A stretch of 64,000 nucleotides of DNA from the NCBI GenBank assembly GCA_032718475.1, contig JAUCBJ010007224.1:62001-126000 (forward strand). Reading direction: 5' to 3'. Shown here one piece after another: positions 32,490 through 43,248 of the stretch (position 1 is its first letter; every line of letters starts with the position of its first letter). The DNA comes from Nemertoderma westbladi. Taxonomy: Eukaryota; Xenacoelomorpha; Nemertodermatida; Nemertodermatidae. Below the pieces are notes generated by a model. The model saw nothing but the letters and a program-made list of their open reading frames with translations, searched no databases and was not told the DNA's origin. A program made the position numbers and the translations under genes.

Positions 32490-32640
32490 TAATGGGGGAG
32501 AAGTCGGGGTGAAGAGTCAGGAGAGACCCTGGGAGGAGTGTTGGGGGGGGGGGGGGGGGGGGGGGAGGTGTGAAGATTGAAGATTCGGGAGAGACCCTGG
32601 GTGGAGTGTTGGGGGGTGTCGTAGATACTACTAATTAATT
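32490..32640 (+). repeat. Imperfect tandem duplication around a G23 tract
   Basis: GGGAGAGACCCTGG-GGAGTGTTGGGG occurs twice about 70 bp apart; the first copy runs into G23 at 32543-32565. No coding evidence. Confidence 0.6.
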
Positions 32641-32699
32641 TATTGTGATATTAGCACAGTTCTTGTTTTGGTTTATTGCTTATTTTGACGTTGACTGCA

Positions 32700-33432
32700 A
32701 TCTGATAATCACTGCAGGTTTAACACTTTATTGTAATAGAGTGAGGTTGAGAACGAAGAAAGTGAAGGTCAAGAAGAGGATGAAGAAAGTGAAGGTCAGG
32801 AAGAGGGTGAAGAAAGCGAAGGTCAGGAAGAGAATGACGAAAGTGAAGAACAAGAAGAGGATGAAGAAAGTAAAGAACAGGAAGAGGATGAAGAAAGTGA
32901 AGGTGGGGAAGAGGATGAAGAAAGTGAAGGTCAGAAAGAGGATGAAGAAAGTGAAGGTCATGAAGAGAACGAAGAAAATAAGAAAAGTGATGAAGAAGAA
33001 GATGAAGAAAGTGAAGATCAGGAAAGTGAAGAAGAGGATATGATGACAATTATAATAATGAGGAAATATTGAGACAATGACTTGGAAATAAGAATAAATT
33101 GCAGAAAACCCCAGTTTACTTTCTTGTTGCGATTACGCCAGTTTCCTTTCTTTTTACTACTTTTGCCTTATCCAGATGTCGAGTTCGTACCGGTTTGTCC
33201 TAATCCACGGTTGGGATTTCCCCTGTTTCCTTTCTTTTTACTTCTTTTGCTGTTATTTATTTGAGATCCATGGCTGGGATTTCCCAAGTTTTCTTCGGCT
33301 GATGGGTTGATGTAGTAGATATTATGATGTGGCTGAGCCGATGTAGTCCTCTCTAAGGACGAAACAAACGTAATCAAAGTGTATCAGTTCCAAGGGGAAA
33401 TCAACGAAAACAACAGCTGATCTGATAGTTTT
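32700..33432 (+). repeat. Acidic repeat exon plus 3' flank, copy of 13140-13602
   Basis: From about 32748 one frame reads EVENEESEGQEEDEESEGQE and so on to 33040 (about 95 Glu/Asp/Ser/Gln-rich residues on a 24- to 27-nt DNA repeat). The Lys/Val-rich frame overlapping it is its shadow. A frameshift near 33040 separates it from the end seen in the other copy (NNEEILRQ-stop). The 3' flank to 33432 matches 13260-13602 closely. Probably the last exon of a dispersed gene or element; function unknown. Confidence 0.6.
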
Positions 33433-33724
33433 CGAAAATAAAACAGCAACCTATTCCAATGACACAAGTTTATTGCTTAAGATATTTATTAACCTTGAAA
33501 TTTTGAAACCTGCTACTCTCCATTAATTGATAATTTAACATTGAAAAGTCCCCCCCCCCCCCCCCTCCCGACCCCTTTCCTGTCTCCAAATTTGAAGTGT
33601 ACACTGAGAAATATTATTGTTCATAGCATAACAGTAAGTAAAAATATTAAGTTTAGAAACATTTAGGTGTACAAACTGAAATACTGCGGATTCACGCAGT
33701 ACCCAACCCGATCCACCATTCACC

Positions 33725-36700
33725 ATGGCGAATCAACACCTAAAGGCTCCACGCTTAGTTAAACTCACTACTCAGGAATCCATCACGTCATTCGAGTCCT
33801 GGCGCCAGACGTTGATTTATAGTCTGTCCCTCGACCCAGAGTTCGCGCGGTTTACCGCCGCTGGCGCAGTATGGGAGAAGGCTTCCCCTGCGAGTCCGAC
33901 CCGGGGTCTCGTCGACGACGCCGCCGGTGTTCCGGACGCCCAACGACGTACCGCGCAGCAACAACTCGTCTCCCTCGAGTTCATGCTGGGCCAAATCGCC
34001 AATTACGCGCAGGTTATCGCGCGTAACACCATCGTACTAAAATCTACATCTCTTTCATACGTCTGGCAAGCCCTCCGATTACATTACGGTTTTCAACGGA
34101 CAGGCTCCCACTTCCTAGATCTCTCCACCATCCACCTCGAACACGAGGAACGCCATGAAGACCTTTTCCAACGTCTCGCAGCGTTCTTCGATGACAACCT
34201 CCTCTCACCCCTCGGGGGCATTACCCACCACGGCGAGCTCCCCGCCGCCGCCGAGGAGATATCCCCCACGGTGGAGAACTTCCTCGTGTTGACTTGGTTA
34301 CGTCTCATCCACGAGGACTTACCGGCGTTGGTTAAGCAACGGTATGGCTGCGAACTTCGTTCCCGCACCTTGGCTTCCGTCAAGGCCGAGATCAGCCAGG
34401 CTATGCCGTCCCTCTTGGAGGAGCTCCGCGTGTCAGCCGACGTGCGCACGTTCCGCTCCCAGACGACGGAGGTCGCCCCGCGCCACCCGAACCGTGCGCG
34501 CCAGCTGGACCGCCGTAGTTTACAACACCGCACACGACCTGCCCGGATTTGCCCCCTGTGCAAGCAGGCGCAACGCAAGGAGTTCGACCACTTCCTCAGT
34601 ACCTGCCCGTTCCTCCCCGATCAGGATAAACAGTTCCTCGTCCGGACTCGCGCCGTCGATATCGCCGATTCCGCCAGTTCCAATGACGAGTTCGAGCCCC
34701 CCGATGATTCCCCAATGAGTTACAACCAACCACCAGCGGCCCACCGAGTCGCTGTGATGCGTTCCCCCGTCTTAGAAGCCGATTATCAGTCCCGTCCACT
34801 TCGATTGCTACTCGACAGTGGCGCAGAATCCGATCTCATCCGGGAGGCGTTCGCCCGCCAGCTGGGCGTCCATATCTCCCCGAGTAGTTGCCAGGTTCCC
34901 GAACAGGCCGATGGACAGTCTAAGATGAAGGTTACCGGCGAAACGCGTTTTGTCGTCCACCGTGGCTCGACCCCCTTCGAGTTTAACGGTCTCGTCGTCC
35001 CGGAGCTCGGATGTCCCATCATTTGTGGAATGCCGTTCCTATACCGCAATGATATAACGCTACGTCCCGCCCATATGACGATTACCCTGCCGGACGGCAC
35101 CACAATACCCTTCGGAGGCCAGCACTCAACCTCCACGCGCCCGCGAAGACCCGAGTCCACACTGATACGCGCAGCTACCCGGTCCGTCGTAGTCTGGCCA
35201 GACGCGGATCTCACTCTACCGGTAGCGAGTTCCGTGCCCCTCTTACTGGCACCCCACCATCCAACTACGTCTCCGAATGAGCCCTGGTTCCAACCGTTCC
35301 TTGCCGACGTGTGCGACGGTTCCGTCGCCATCCGCAACGCCACCCAGATCCCCATCAGGGTCAAACGGAACTCTCACGTTTGCTTGGCAACACCCATCCA
35401 ACCGGCGGCAATACCGACCGCTGCCGTTGACACAATCCCACTGCCTACATCGCGCTCTACCCGTCGCCCCAACCCCCGTTCCGTCGACGGCGTACGCTTA
35501 GACCCCGACAACATCCTCACCAGCGCTGAACGCCGCCAGTTTTCCGACGTCCTCGCCGCGCACTCCACGGTATTCGAAGCCGAGTACCCCGGATACAACG
35601 GCGCCGCGGGCCCCTACGAAGCCGTTGTCAACATGGGACCAACTCTACCCCCTCAACAGAAAGGACGCGTACCCCAATACGGCCGCAACCGCCTCGTCGA
35701 GTTGCAGGACCGGTTCGACGAACTCGAACAACGCGGTGTCTTCGCTACACCCGAACACGCAGGGGTACATGTGGAGTACCTCAGTCCCTCCTTCCTCGTA
35801 GCCAAACCCAACGGAGGAACTCGCCTCGTTACAGCCTTTAACGAGATTGCCCGGTATGCTAAACCCCAGCCATCACTCCTCCCTAGTGTCGAGTCTACCC
35901 TGCGCGAAATCGGCTCCTATAAGTTCCTCATCAAAACCGATTTAACGAGTGCGTTCTACCAGATCCCCATTAGTCGCAACTCCATGAAGTTCTGCGGCGT
36001 TGTTACACCGTTCCGCGGCGTACGAGTCTATACCCGCTGCGCCATGGGTATGCCCGGATCCGAGACCGCCTTGGAAGAACTGATGTGCCGTGTCCTTGGG
36101 GAACTTATCAAGCAGGGCACCGTCAGTAAACTCGCAGATGATTTGTATTGTGGCGGCAACACGATATCCGAATTAGCTGCAAATTTTAACGCGCTACTCA
36201 CAGCCCTCGCACGCTCTTCCTTACGTTTATCCCCCAAGAAGACCGTCATTTGCCCGCATTCCACTACCATTCTTGGCTGGCAATGGACTGCTGGCTCCCT
36301 TACCGCGTCGTCTCATGTCGTTTCAGCCCTCGCAACCTGCGATAAACCTGACACTGTCCGGTCCCTCCGTTCCTTCCTGGGATCGTATAAAGTCCTCGCG
36401 CGCGTTCTCCCCCATTGCGCAGCACTTCTTTGCGACCTCGACGAACTCGCAGTCGGCGCTTCCGCCGATATCGTTCAGTGGACGGATCCTTCGACTTGTG
36501 CATTCCGGCGCGCTCAGGCCGCCTTGAAAACATGCCGTACTGTGGTTCTCCCACGGCCCTCCGACGAGCTGTTCATCGTCACCGACGCCGCCTCCAGCGT
36601 CGATGGACTCGGCGCTGTCTTATATATCCGCCGCGAGTCGAAACTCCTCGTCGCCGGGTTCTACTCCTCGAAGTTGCGAACCCATCAACGTACGTGGCTT

Positions 36701-38083
36701 CCTTGCGAATTGGAAGCACTCGCCATCGCCGCAGCTGTTCATCACTTCGCTCCCTATATCACTCACGCTACTACCCGCACGTCCGTTGTCACCGATAGTA
36801 AACCCTGCGTCCAGGCGTTCGCTAAACTTACTCGTGGGGCTTACTCCAACAGTCCGAGACTCACTACCTTCCTCGCCACGGTGAGCCAGTTCTCCCTCCT
36901 CGTGGTCCATATCCAGGGTTCGCGCAACCTACCAGCCGACTTCCAAAGTCGCAGTATTCCCGAGTGTGTTAATCCACAGTGCCAGGTCTGCGACTTCGTT
37001 AATCAGCTCGCCGACGAACCCATCATCCGTACGGCGGGTCTCACCAAAGACCCCCCCCCTCCAGCGCGTCCCTTGTACGCCACCCGTAGTACCTGGCTCG
37101 TCACCCAGCAGGAATGCGCATCTATCCGTCGCGCCAAAGCGCACCTCGCACAGGGCACGCGTCCATCCAAGAAGGAAACGACCATCCGCGACGTTAAGCG
37201 GTACATCGGCTGCGCGTCCGTCGCCATGGACGGACTCCTCGTTGTTCCTCGACACACCGCGTCCTCGACTCCACGGGAAATGATCATTGTCCCTCGCCAT
37301 GCGCTCCCTGGTCTCCTTACGTCACTGCACCTCGAGTTGCAGCACCCGTCGCGTACCCAGCTGCGCATTACGTTTCTGCGGTACTTCTACGCCCTCGACA
37401 TGGAAGAAGCCATCACATCCATCCACTCGCAGTGCGCCCAATGCGCCGCGCTGCGTTCCGCCCCACGGCGATCCATCGAGCAGTCGTCCGGTGACCCTCC
37501 GGCCGCCATCGGAATCGCATTCGCTGCCGATGTCATCCGTCGCCATCGACAGTTCACCCTCATCCTCCGCGAAACCGCCTCGTCGTACTCCGCTGCCATG
37601 TTCCTCTCTGATGAGCAACACACAACGTTGCGGGATGGCCTCCTCACGTTGTGCGTCGGTATGTGCCCCCTTAGCGGCCCCCACGCAGTCATTCGTACCG
37701 ATCCCGCACCCGGATTCCGTGCGTTAGTCGGCGACAAAGTTTTATCTGCCCACCATATCCGTATTGAGTTGGGACGCGCCAAAAACAAAGACAAAAATCC
37801 GGTCGCGGAACACGCCGTCCGCGAATTAGAAGATGAACTCCTTAAACTCCATCCGTCCGGGGGACCCTACTCCGCTGTGTCTCTCGCCCTTGCCATCGCC
37901 CGGTTAAATGCGCGTATCCGGTCGCATCCGCCCGAGAAATCCTGCTCCAACGCGATCAGTTTACTGGCGCTCAACTCCCCCTCATCGACTCTGAGCTTAT
38001 CGACCAGCAACATCGCCGTCGTTTGGCCAATCATCCCCATAGTACACAGTCCAAAAATCCGCATCCCAGTCGCTCCGCTATAG
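33725..38083 (+). CDS. Ty3/gypsy-2 gag-pol polyprotein
   Basis: 1452 codons without interruption. Gag-like N-terminus (SFESWRQTLIYSLSLDPEFARF), a zinc-knuckle-like CPLCKQAQRKEFDHFLSTC near residues 278-296, protease LLLDSGAESDLI near 363, and RT with KTDLTSAFYQIPISRN and catalytic LADD near 803 (instead of YxDD). RNase H has VTDAASSVDGLGAVLY. Integrase has an H-H-C-C finger (QHPSRTQL...CAQCAAL) and a core with FAADVIRRHRQ, VIRTDPAPGF and KNPVAEHAVREL. Gag and Pol in one frame, unlike gypsy-1. Near 37930 an indel moves the C-terminal part into another frame (next feature), so the last ~45 residues here are out of frame. No LTR pair could be found. GC-rich compared with the flanks. Confidence 0.9.
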   Translation: MANQHLKAPRLVKLTTQESITSFESWRQTLIYSLSLDPEFARFTAAGAVWEKASPASPTRGLVDDAAGVPDAQRRTAQQQLVSLEFMLGQIANYAQVIARNTIVLKSTSLSYVWQALRLHYGFQRTGSHFLDLSTIHLEHEERHEDLFQRLAAFFDDNLLSPLGGITHHGELPAAAEEISPTVENFLVLTWLRLIHEDLPALVKQRYGCELRSRTLASVKAEISQAMPSLLEELRVSADVRTFRSQTTEVAPRHPNRARQLDRRSLQHRTRPARICPLCKQAQRKEFDHFLSTCPFLPDQDKQFLVRTRAVDIADSASSNDEFEPPDDSPMSYNQPPAAHRVAVMRSPVLEADYQSRPLRLLLDSGAESDLIREAFARQLGVHISPSSCQVPEQADGQSKMKVTGETRFVVHRGSTPFEFNGLVVPELGCPIICGMPFLYRNDITLRPAHMTITLPDGTTIPFGGQHSTSTRPRRPESTLIRAATRSVVVWPDADLTLPVASSVPLLLAPHHPTTSPNEPWFQPFLADVCDGSVAIRNATQIPIRVKRNSHVCLATPIQPAAIPTAAVDTIPLPTSRSTRRPNPRSVDGVRLDPDNILTSAERRQFSDVLAAHSTVFEAEYPGYNGAAGPYEAVVNMGPTLPPQQKGRVPQYGRNRLVELQDRFDELEQRGVFATPEHAGVHVEYLSPSFLVAKPNGGTRLVTAFNEIARYAKPQPSLLPSVESTLREIGSYKFLIKTDLTSAFYQIPISRNSMKFCGVVTPFRGVRVYTRCAMGMPGSETALEELMCRVLGELIKQGTVSKLADDLYCGGNTISELAANFNALLTALARSSLRLSPKKTVICPHSTTILGWQWTAGSLTASSHVVSALATCDKPDTVRSLRSFLGSYKVLARVLPHCAALLCDLDELAVGASADIVQWTDPSTCAFRRAQAALKTCRTVVLPRPSDELFIVTDAASSVDGLGAVLYIRRESKLLVAGFYSSKLRTHQRTWLPCELEALAIAAAVHHFAPYITHATTRTSVVTDSKPCVQAFAKLTRGAYSNSPRLTTFLATVSQFSLLVVHIQGSRNLPADFQSRSIPECVNPQCQVCDFVNQLADEPIIRTAGLTKDPPPPARPLYATRSTWLVTQQECASIRRAKAHLAQGTRPSKKETTIRDVKRYIGCASVAMDGLLVVPRHTASSTPREMIIVPRHALPGLLTSLHLELQHPSRTQLRITFLRYFYALDMEEAITSIHSQCAQCAALRSAPRRSIEQSSGDPPAAIGIAFAADVIRRHRQFTLILRETASSYSAAMFLSDEQHTTLRDGLLTLCVGMCPLSGPHAVIRTDPAPGFRALVGDKVLSAHHIRIELGRAKNKDKNPVAEHAVRELEDELLKLHPSGGPYSAVSLALAIARLNARIRSHPPEKSCSNAISLLALNSPSSTLSLSTSNIAVVWPIIPIVHSPKIRIPVAPL

Positions 38084-38577
38084 ATACTCCGTTAGAAGTA
38101 GGAGATATCGTCTACCTCCACGCCGATTCGCCGCAACTACAGGGCCGACCCCGGTACATTGTAGCGACAACGGACCAATCCTGGGTAAGTGTCCGGAAGT
38201 TCGTCGGTCGCCAACTGCGTTCGCAGGCATATCGGGTTCCGCGGTCCGAATGTTACCGCGTACCCTACCGCGATACCTCGGTACCTGCAGTCGACGAACC
38301 CTCGTCCAACGACGATGACGAGGGGTCTGCGGGTCTACCTCCCCCGCAACCAGCCGACACCGAACCGCCGGGTGAGCGACATTACCAGGCCGCTCCTCTG
38401 GTACCTTCTGTGCGTCCAACTACACCCCCTCCGGCACCAGCGCGCTCCCCGTCACCCTCTTCTTCCCTAGACGAGGTGTTCCTCGGGTTCGACGATGTGG
38501 ACAACGTTCCTCCACACACCCGGCGTCCTCAGCGTCATACGCGCCCACCAGACTACTATGGGTTTCCTCTACCATGA
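37940..38577 (+). pseudogene. Frameshifted C-terminus of gypsy-2 pol
   Basis: Continues integrase in a second frame: EILLQRDQFTGAQLPLIDSE, then RRLANHPHSTQSKNPHPSRS, VGDIVYLHADSPQLQGRPRY and VRKFVGRQLRSQAYRV, the chromodomain-less C-terminal block seen in this gypsy lineage, then a proline-rich tail ending at the 38577 stop. Protein-level continuity across the break shows that one nucleotide was gained or lost near 37930. Confidence 0.8.
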
Positions 38578-39735
38578 TTACACCACAATACTAAAGTTTT
38601 CCTATGTGTTTATGGTATCCCGTGCGTTACAGCGGCCATTACTATTGGTCCTTAGTTTGTTTGCATTATTTGCATCCCTTTAGTATAGTCCTTGTTTTGC
38701 CAGTCTGTTACAATCCGCTTTAAACTCGTCGTAGTATTTGAGAAACTGACTGACCTTGTCCGTACGAAACTGAAAATAACTTAGTTAGACGTATTCAAGC
38801 GTTGTTCATTCTATTTGTAGTATTATTAGTAGGAAAGCCGATCGGTGGTTAAATGTCCTTATTTAATTGTGCATACAGTTGTAGTATAAAACGTACCATA
38901 CCTATTCGCGAGAAACTGAAAGTAAGTTAGGTAGGCCTTACTTATCATTAGTCAATGCCGGCACCCTTTTTATATTTGCAATTCATAAAAGGGCAGAACT
39001 ATCTATCGAAAGGTAAAGTAGAAAGAAAGAAAAAAAGGGATCACGCCAGCCAACCGTCAAGCCGGTTGACAGACCTTGTGTGGTCACTAGTTAGATCACA
39101 CCGGGTGACGTCATACTGCTAGGTGTAAGACCGGTCCCCCGGTGAGCAGGGATCAGACTATCTGATTACCTGGCTCTGCACACTTGCGGAGCTGTATCAC
39201 CCTTACCCTGACTGCTGGATAGCAGACCTGCTCTGTTACCGTGATACTGCTTATGTGTATGACCGTATTGCTACTGTAGCCATTTACCTATGTTATATGT
39301 AACATTATTACCCGGTATCAGTTATACGTTAATACACCAGTTACCTACGTGTCCGCGACACTTGTTCCTTTTACCCTCTGGCGTTGGGTTCTTATCCATT
39401 TCTTGTTCAGCAGTGGGATTATCATTGTCACAACCATCATCAGGAAAGATCTCTCAGTATGCGCTGTTGTTCATTGGCTTCCTCCTATCCAATGTAATAC
39501 TGCTTGCTGCATGTGTTCTAACAACAGTGGTATAGAATCAGCTCCATGCCAAGATGACATCGAATCCCACCAAGATTGACCATTTGAAGGAATGAGGTCG
39601 TGTGAAGATCGGAAAGGCTTGGTCAGGATTAAGGCAAGTTGAGCGTATTTATCATGTTCCAATTCATTCCGTCTATCAGGCAACCGGGGGCCAATTATAT
39701 CCGGAATTACATTGGTTTTTCATTTAACAACGCCA
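38578..39735. other. 3' region of gypsy-2, no gene recognised
   Basis: A GAAACTGAAA-TAA-TTAG block occurs twice about 155 bp apart (near 38767 and 38920). No copy of the 33433-33724 leader was found, so the 3' LTR is missing or too diverged. Confidence 0.5.
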
Positions 39736-39739
39736 TGAG

Positions 39740-40870
39740 TCAATCATTGTAGGTGTAGAATTCGGAATTTGAGAACTTCACCTGTTTTCCCCACAATAGA
39801 GACCTTCTCATACTGCTCCACAAAATCATACAGACTAACGTTGTCGAGTCCATCAGGGCGGTTGCAGTAGTCTTCCCACTGGGTGACTGATATGTATTCC
39901 CCAGTTTGGTGATCTCTTTCAAGCAGGGTCTCATATTCCTCCTTCTGAAGAATCGCATATGCTTGTGATAGGAGCAACGTTGAAAACCTATGTGATACAT
40001 ATGTTAGTTGCCCCTTCCATTCGATAAAGAAGGCAGCGAGAGGTGCAGATATTTCCTGTTTACTACTGATCGTATAAACAATGCTGTTAAATCAGTTTCG
40101 CAGCAGCAGCGTGGGAATGAGACGTATTTAAGTCTTCCAAGGCTTTTTTCCGTCGAACGCTGCTAGGATCATCTCAGTCTGACTCTCCACACTTTGCTGA
40201 GCAAAGTTCTCGAGCAGCTCGAGTAACACAGGAACATAAGAGTTTATATATTCGTTTCCTATGACTCTAGCGTGTTCCACTTGACCATCTTCGAAGGTTG
40301 TAATCTCCACTGGTCCTGTCGTGACATATTTGACAACATAAAACGCCAGAAGTGAACCAGCTGCACCAATGAGAATTCTGCAGTCATGATTACAACGAAG
40401 CAGCTCGAGTAACACAGGAACATAAGAGTTTATATATTCGTTTCCTATGACTCTAGCGTGTTCCATATGTATCGATTGGAATGGATGTCTTTATAACAGT
40501 GTCGGCGAACTCAATTAACTTTCCCTTAGAATCTGAATCCAGATCTTTAAACTGATGCGAAGTGGCTGGGAAACCGTAAATCCAGATTAGGGAATGTAGA
40601 TGTAAGGCGCCACGGCCTGCAGTTTCGGGAAGAGCAAAGAATGCCTACGTATAACCGAAAAGGCCACGTTCATTTCCGCTCTCGTTAGCCAAATACCATT
40701 CGAGAACATTGCGAATTAAGTGCGTGACCAAGCGATTGAAATACTTTTCAGCCGCATGTGGCCTGTACCGAGCGCTGCAAACCGATCTACGGGTGTAGGG
40801 AAGTCATCCGTATCGTTGAACTGAACAGATATATCCTTCACATCGCCTCTGCATATTTGAAAAGTAGAAT
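39740..40870 (-). pseudogene. Helitron-like rolling-circle Rep remnant A
   Basis: Several minus-strand frames spell a Helitron Rep. HAAEKYFNRLVTHLIRNVLE and NERGLFGYT lead, through an in-frame stop, to GRGALHLHSLIWIYGFP, whose HLH is the metal-binding HUH motif (~40590). Then PVLLELLRCNHDCRILIGAA and FYVVKYVTT (catalytic tyrosine region, here F-x3-Y) near 40330-40400. Further on, ISAPLAAFFIEWKGQ and LLSQAYAILQKEEYETLLE belong to the segment between Rep and helicase. At least one stop, several frameshifts and a 186-bp-spaced duplication are present. HUH nucleases nick DNA to start rolling-circle transposition. Non-functional copy. Confidence 0.8.
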
Positions 40871-40957
40871 AAAAATAATTATGAGTTTAGTTAATAATAA
40901 TAAAATTCTTTAAATATATATAATAAAAGGGCGCTCATTAACTAACCTATTAAACCC

Positions 40958-41715
40958 GGGGGGGGGGGGGGTCAATATGACCTCCCCGCACCCGTGTTTT
41001 TTTTGTTATAAGTTATAACTCTGAAACGAACGCGTTGCGAATCTGACATTTTATGACTTTTCCTAAAAATCTATTGTCTTCCCAATTGTGAAAACAGTTT
41101 TCAAAAATATTGGGAAGTCTTCGAGTTATAACACCATTATTTAACACAACTTTTGGCACTTTTTTGAGACTTTTTTTGAAAATTACATTTCATGAAATAT
41201 GATTTGTAACATCTCTATTTTCTATTTACACCGGCTTTTTGGTGTTTGCAATTAGATGGAATTCATATAAATTAATGTAGAAATTTCAAACTTGTTTTTT
41301 TCATCGGGTGCCAAATTTTGGTGCCAGTACCAAATTTTTAATTATGTCAAAGTTGAAAATTGATTGTTTGAACCTGTTTTTTACACAATTGGGGTTTTTT
41401 GGGGTTCTGGTTTCAATGGAATATATACGAGTTGCACCAGGCGTATCAAACTTGTATTTTTCGGTGCTGTGTGCTAAATTTGGTGCCAGCACGAAATTCT
41501 GAAAATCCATTCAATTGCTTGTGACACCTTATTTCTCGCGTTTTAGAGGTTTATGGCGTAAGAGTTTTTGTATTTTTCGGGTTAAAATTGTTGTACCAGC
41601 ACCAAATTTTTAAAAATAAGCAAATTTATCAACATATATTATCACATTTAAAACAGCACTATCTCAAACCTGTACTATTTCGTCATGGATACGAAATTTG
41701 GTGCTAGCACCAAAT
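40958..41715 (+). repeat. Oligo-G palindrome followed by ~160-bp repeat units
   Basis: G14 then TCAATATGACCTCCCC (40958-40987). From ~41260 unit-like sequence carries AATGGAATA, CAAACTTGTATTTTTCGG and the core TTTGGTGC-GCACCAAA, centred near 41325, 41487, 41597 and 41706. The first spacing is about 160 bp, the later ones about 110. Same family as 62611-63730. Confidence 0.75.
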
Positions 41716-42599
41716 CTTTATAAAAGAAATCCAAACATAACCTTATACAACGCCGATTTATGACCATGTATTAAAATTAAACTGTATGCTAATCCAATGC
41801 TCGTTTACTTTGTGGCTCGCCCTACATTTTAGAAATAAATGTATACCATGTCCCGGTATACCATGTCATCTGAATTCCAGTCAGACAATAAATGTGAACT
41901 ATGCCGTAAGAGAAGTTCATCGTCGCATCCTCACATTCGTTGTAACATCTGCGCTTGCGTTGCAGATATTACGTCACCTGCAAATATAATTAACCAAAAA
42001 AAATATAATTAAATAATCATAAAAAATTACTCACTACATTTCAATATACTGCGTAGCAAAAATCGTCATATCAAATAATAAGTGACAGAATAGATCTGCA
42101 ATAATAAATGTATAAGAAAGAGGAAATAGTTGTCCCATGATACGTATGGGGACGTTCATAAAGTATGTCAAGCAAATTTCCCCGATGTTTGACACCCCCC
42201 CCCCCCCATCTCTGTCACAAGGTGTCACGCAAGCTCCCCCATCTGTCACAATAGTAAATTTATAATACCCAGCCCCCGAGACAAAAAATATTTATGTCAA
42301 TAATACACAATGTTTGTTATGCCAAAATACAACATCGGATTTCCCATATCACATTTCACACGGACAAGTCAAGTGTTCATCTATATATTAATAACAGGTA
42401 TTACAGAGTCGGAGTCAATGGATGCTATGTCCTCCCCAATAATCGAGGGTGGCGCTAAATATTCATCGTTTGTTATGCCAAAATACAATATAAATTCAAT
42501 CACTATCTACATTTTACAAGTCAAGTGTTCTTATTCTATATTAATAACAGGTATTACAGCGTTGGAGTCAATGGCTTCTATGTCCTACTCAATTTATCT
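41716..42599. other. No gene recognised
   Basis: AT-rich; C13 at 42195-42207. TTTGTTATGCCAAAATACAA and the following ATTAACAGGTATTACAG-GTTGGAGTC occur twice (42312/42472 and 42388/42541), an imperfect ~155-160-bp duplication. Confidence 0.5.
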
Positions 42600-43248
42600 A
42601 TTATACTCAATGTCATATGTCATATCATGTCAAATGTCATATTGTATAATGCGGCAGCAATATTTCTTCTTAACTCCAAGAGTGTAGCAGCAAGATTTAC
42701 AACTTCAGTGAGTTTACAAACACTAACACAGGTGTCCGTAGGGAGAACACTGATATTTTGTCGATGCTTATCTTTGCATATCGATATCGATATCGATGTC
42801 ATATCATGTCAAATGTCATATTGTATAATGCGGCAGCAATATTTCTTCTTAACTCCAAGAGTGTAGCAGCAAGATTTAATGTTGCCTCTTCTTGCAATTC
42901 GAAATACAAAACTGCTGGAGTACCGTAACAGGATATGTTGTTATTTAGAAAGAACTCACGGAGACAATTCCAGGCAGCTATGGCCAACTTATCTCGGCTC
43001 TGCGTTCCTCCAGACTGCCACTGCATCTGTTCATTAGCGTATCATCACCTAATGAATTGGCATGTTGTAATAGCTGCTGTCTTCCTTAAACTCCTGGTGG
43101 TAGTAACCCAGCTTTAATGAATGATGTCTTCAGATTTGGAACACAGAAAATATCGTGTTCGGTTTCGAATGTTCCCATGCTCAAGATGAAACATAGCAGA
43201 AACTTTAGCAGAATTTACAGTATAATTAACATTAGTATTATTGATGTT
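42600..43248 (-). pseudogene. Unrecognised coding remnant, left flank of BEL-2
   Basis: Minus strand reads RDKLAIAAWNCLREFFLNNN, CYGTPAVLYFELQEEATLNL and AATLLELRRNIAAALYNMT. An 82-bp block encoding the last part is duplicated (42614-42694 and 42797-42880). Between them 42710-42775 is a near copy of 54714-54780, which lies on the other side of BEL-2. So this and 54571-56520 were one locus before BEL-2 inserted. Whether it belongs to the Helitron-like element or a captured gene is unclear. Confidence 0.5.

Noticed and set aside
32645-33043. Lys/Val/Arg-rich plus-strand ORF (KKVKVRKRMKK)
   Set aside because: Shadow of the acidic Glu/Asp/Ser frame in the same DNA repeat; the acidic frame is the one conserved in the second copy at 13140-13260.
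33788-37794. Minus-strand and offset frames over gypsy-2
   Set aside because: Same cause; the 1452-codon gag-pol accounts for the region.
33433-39735. LTRs of gypsy-2
   Set aside because: No shared block between 33433-33724 and 38578-39735 was found; only a short internal duplication in the 3' region.
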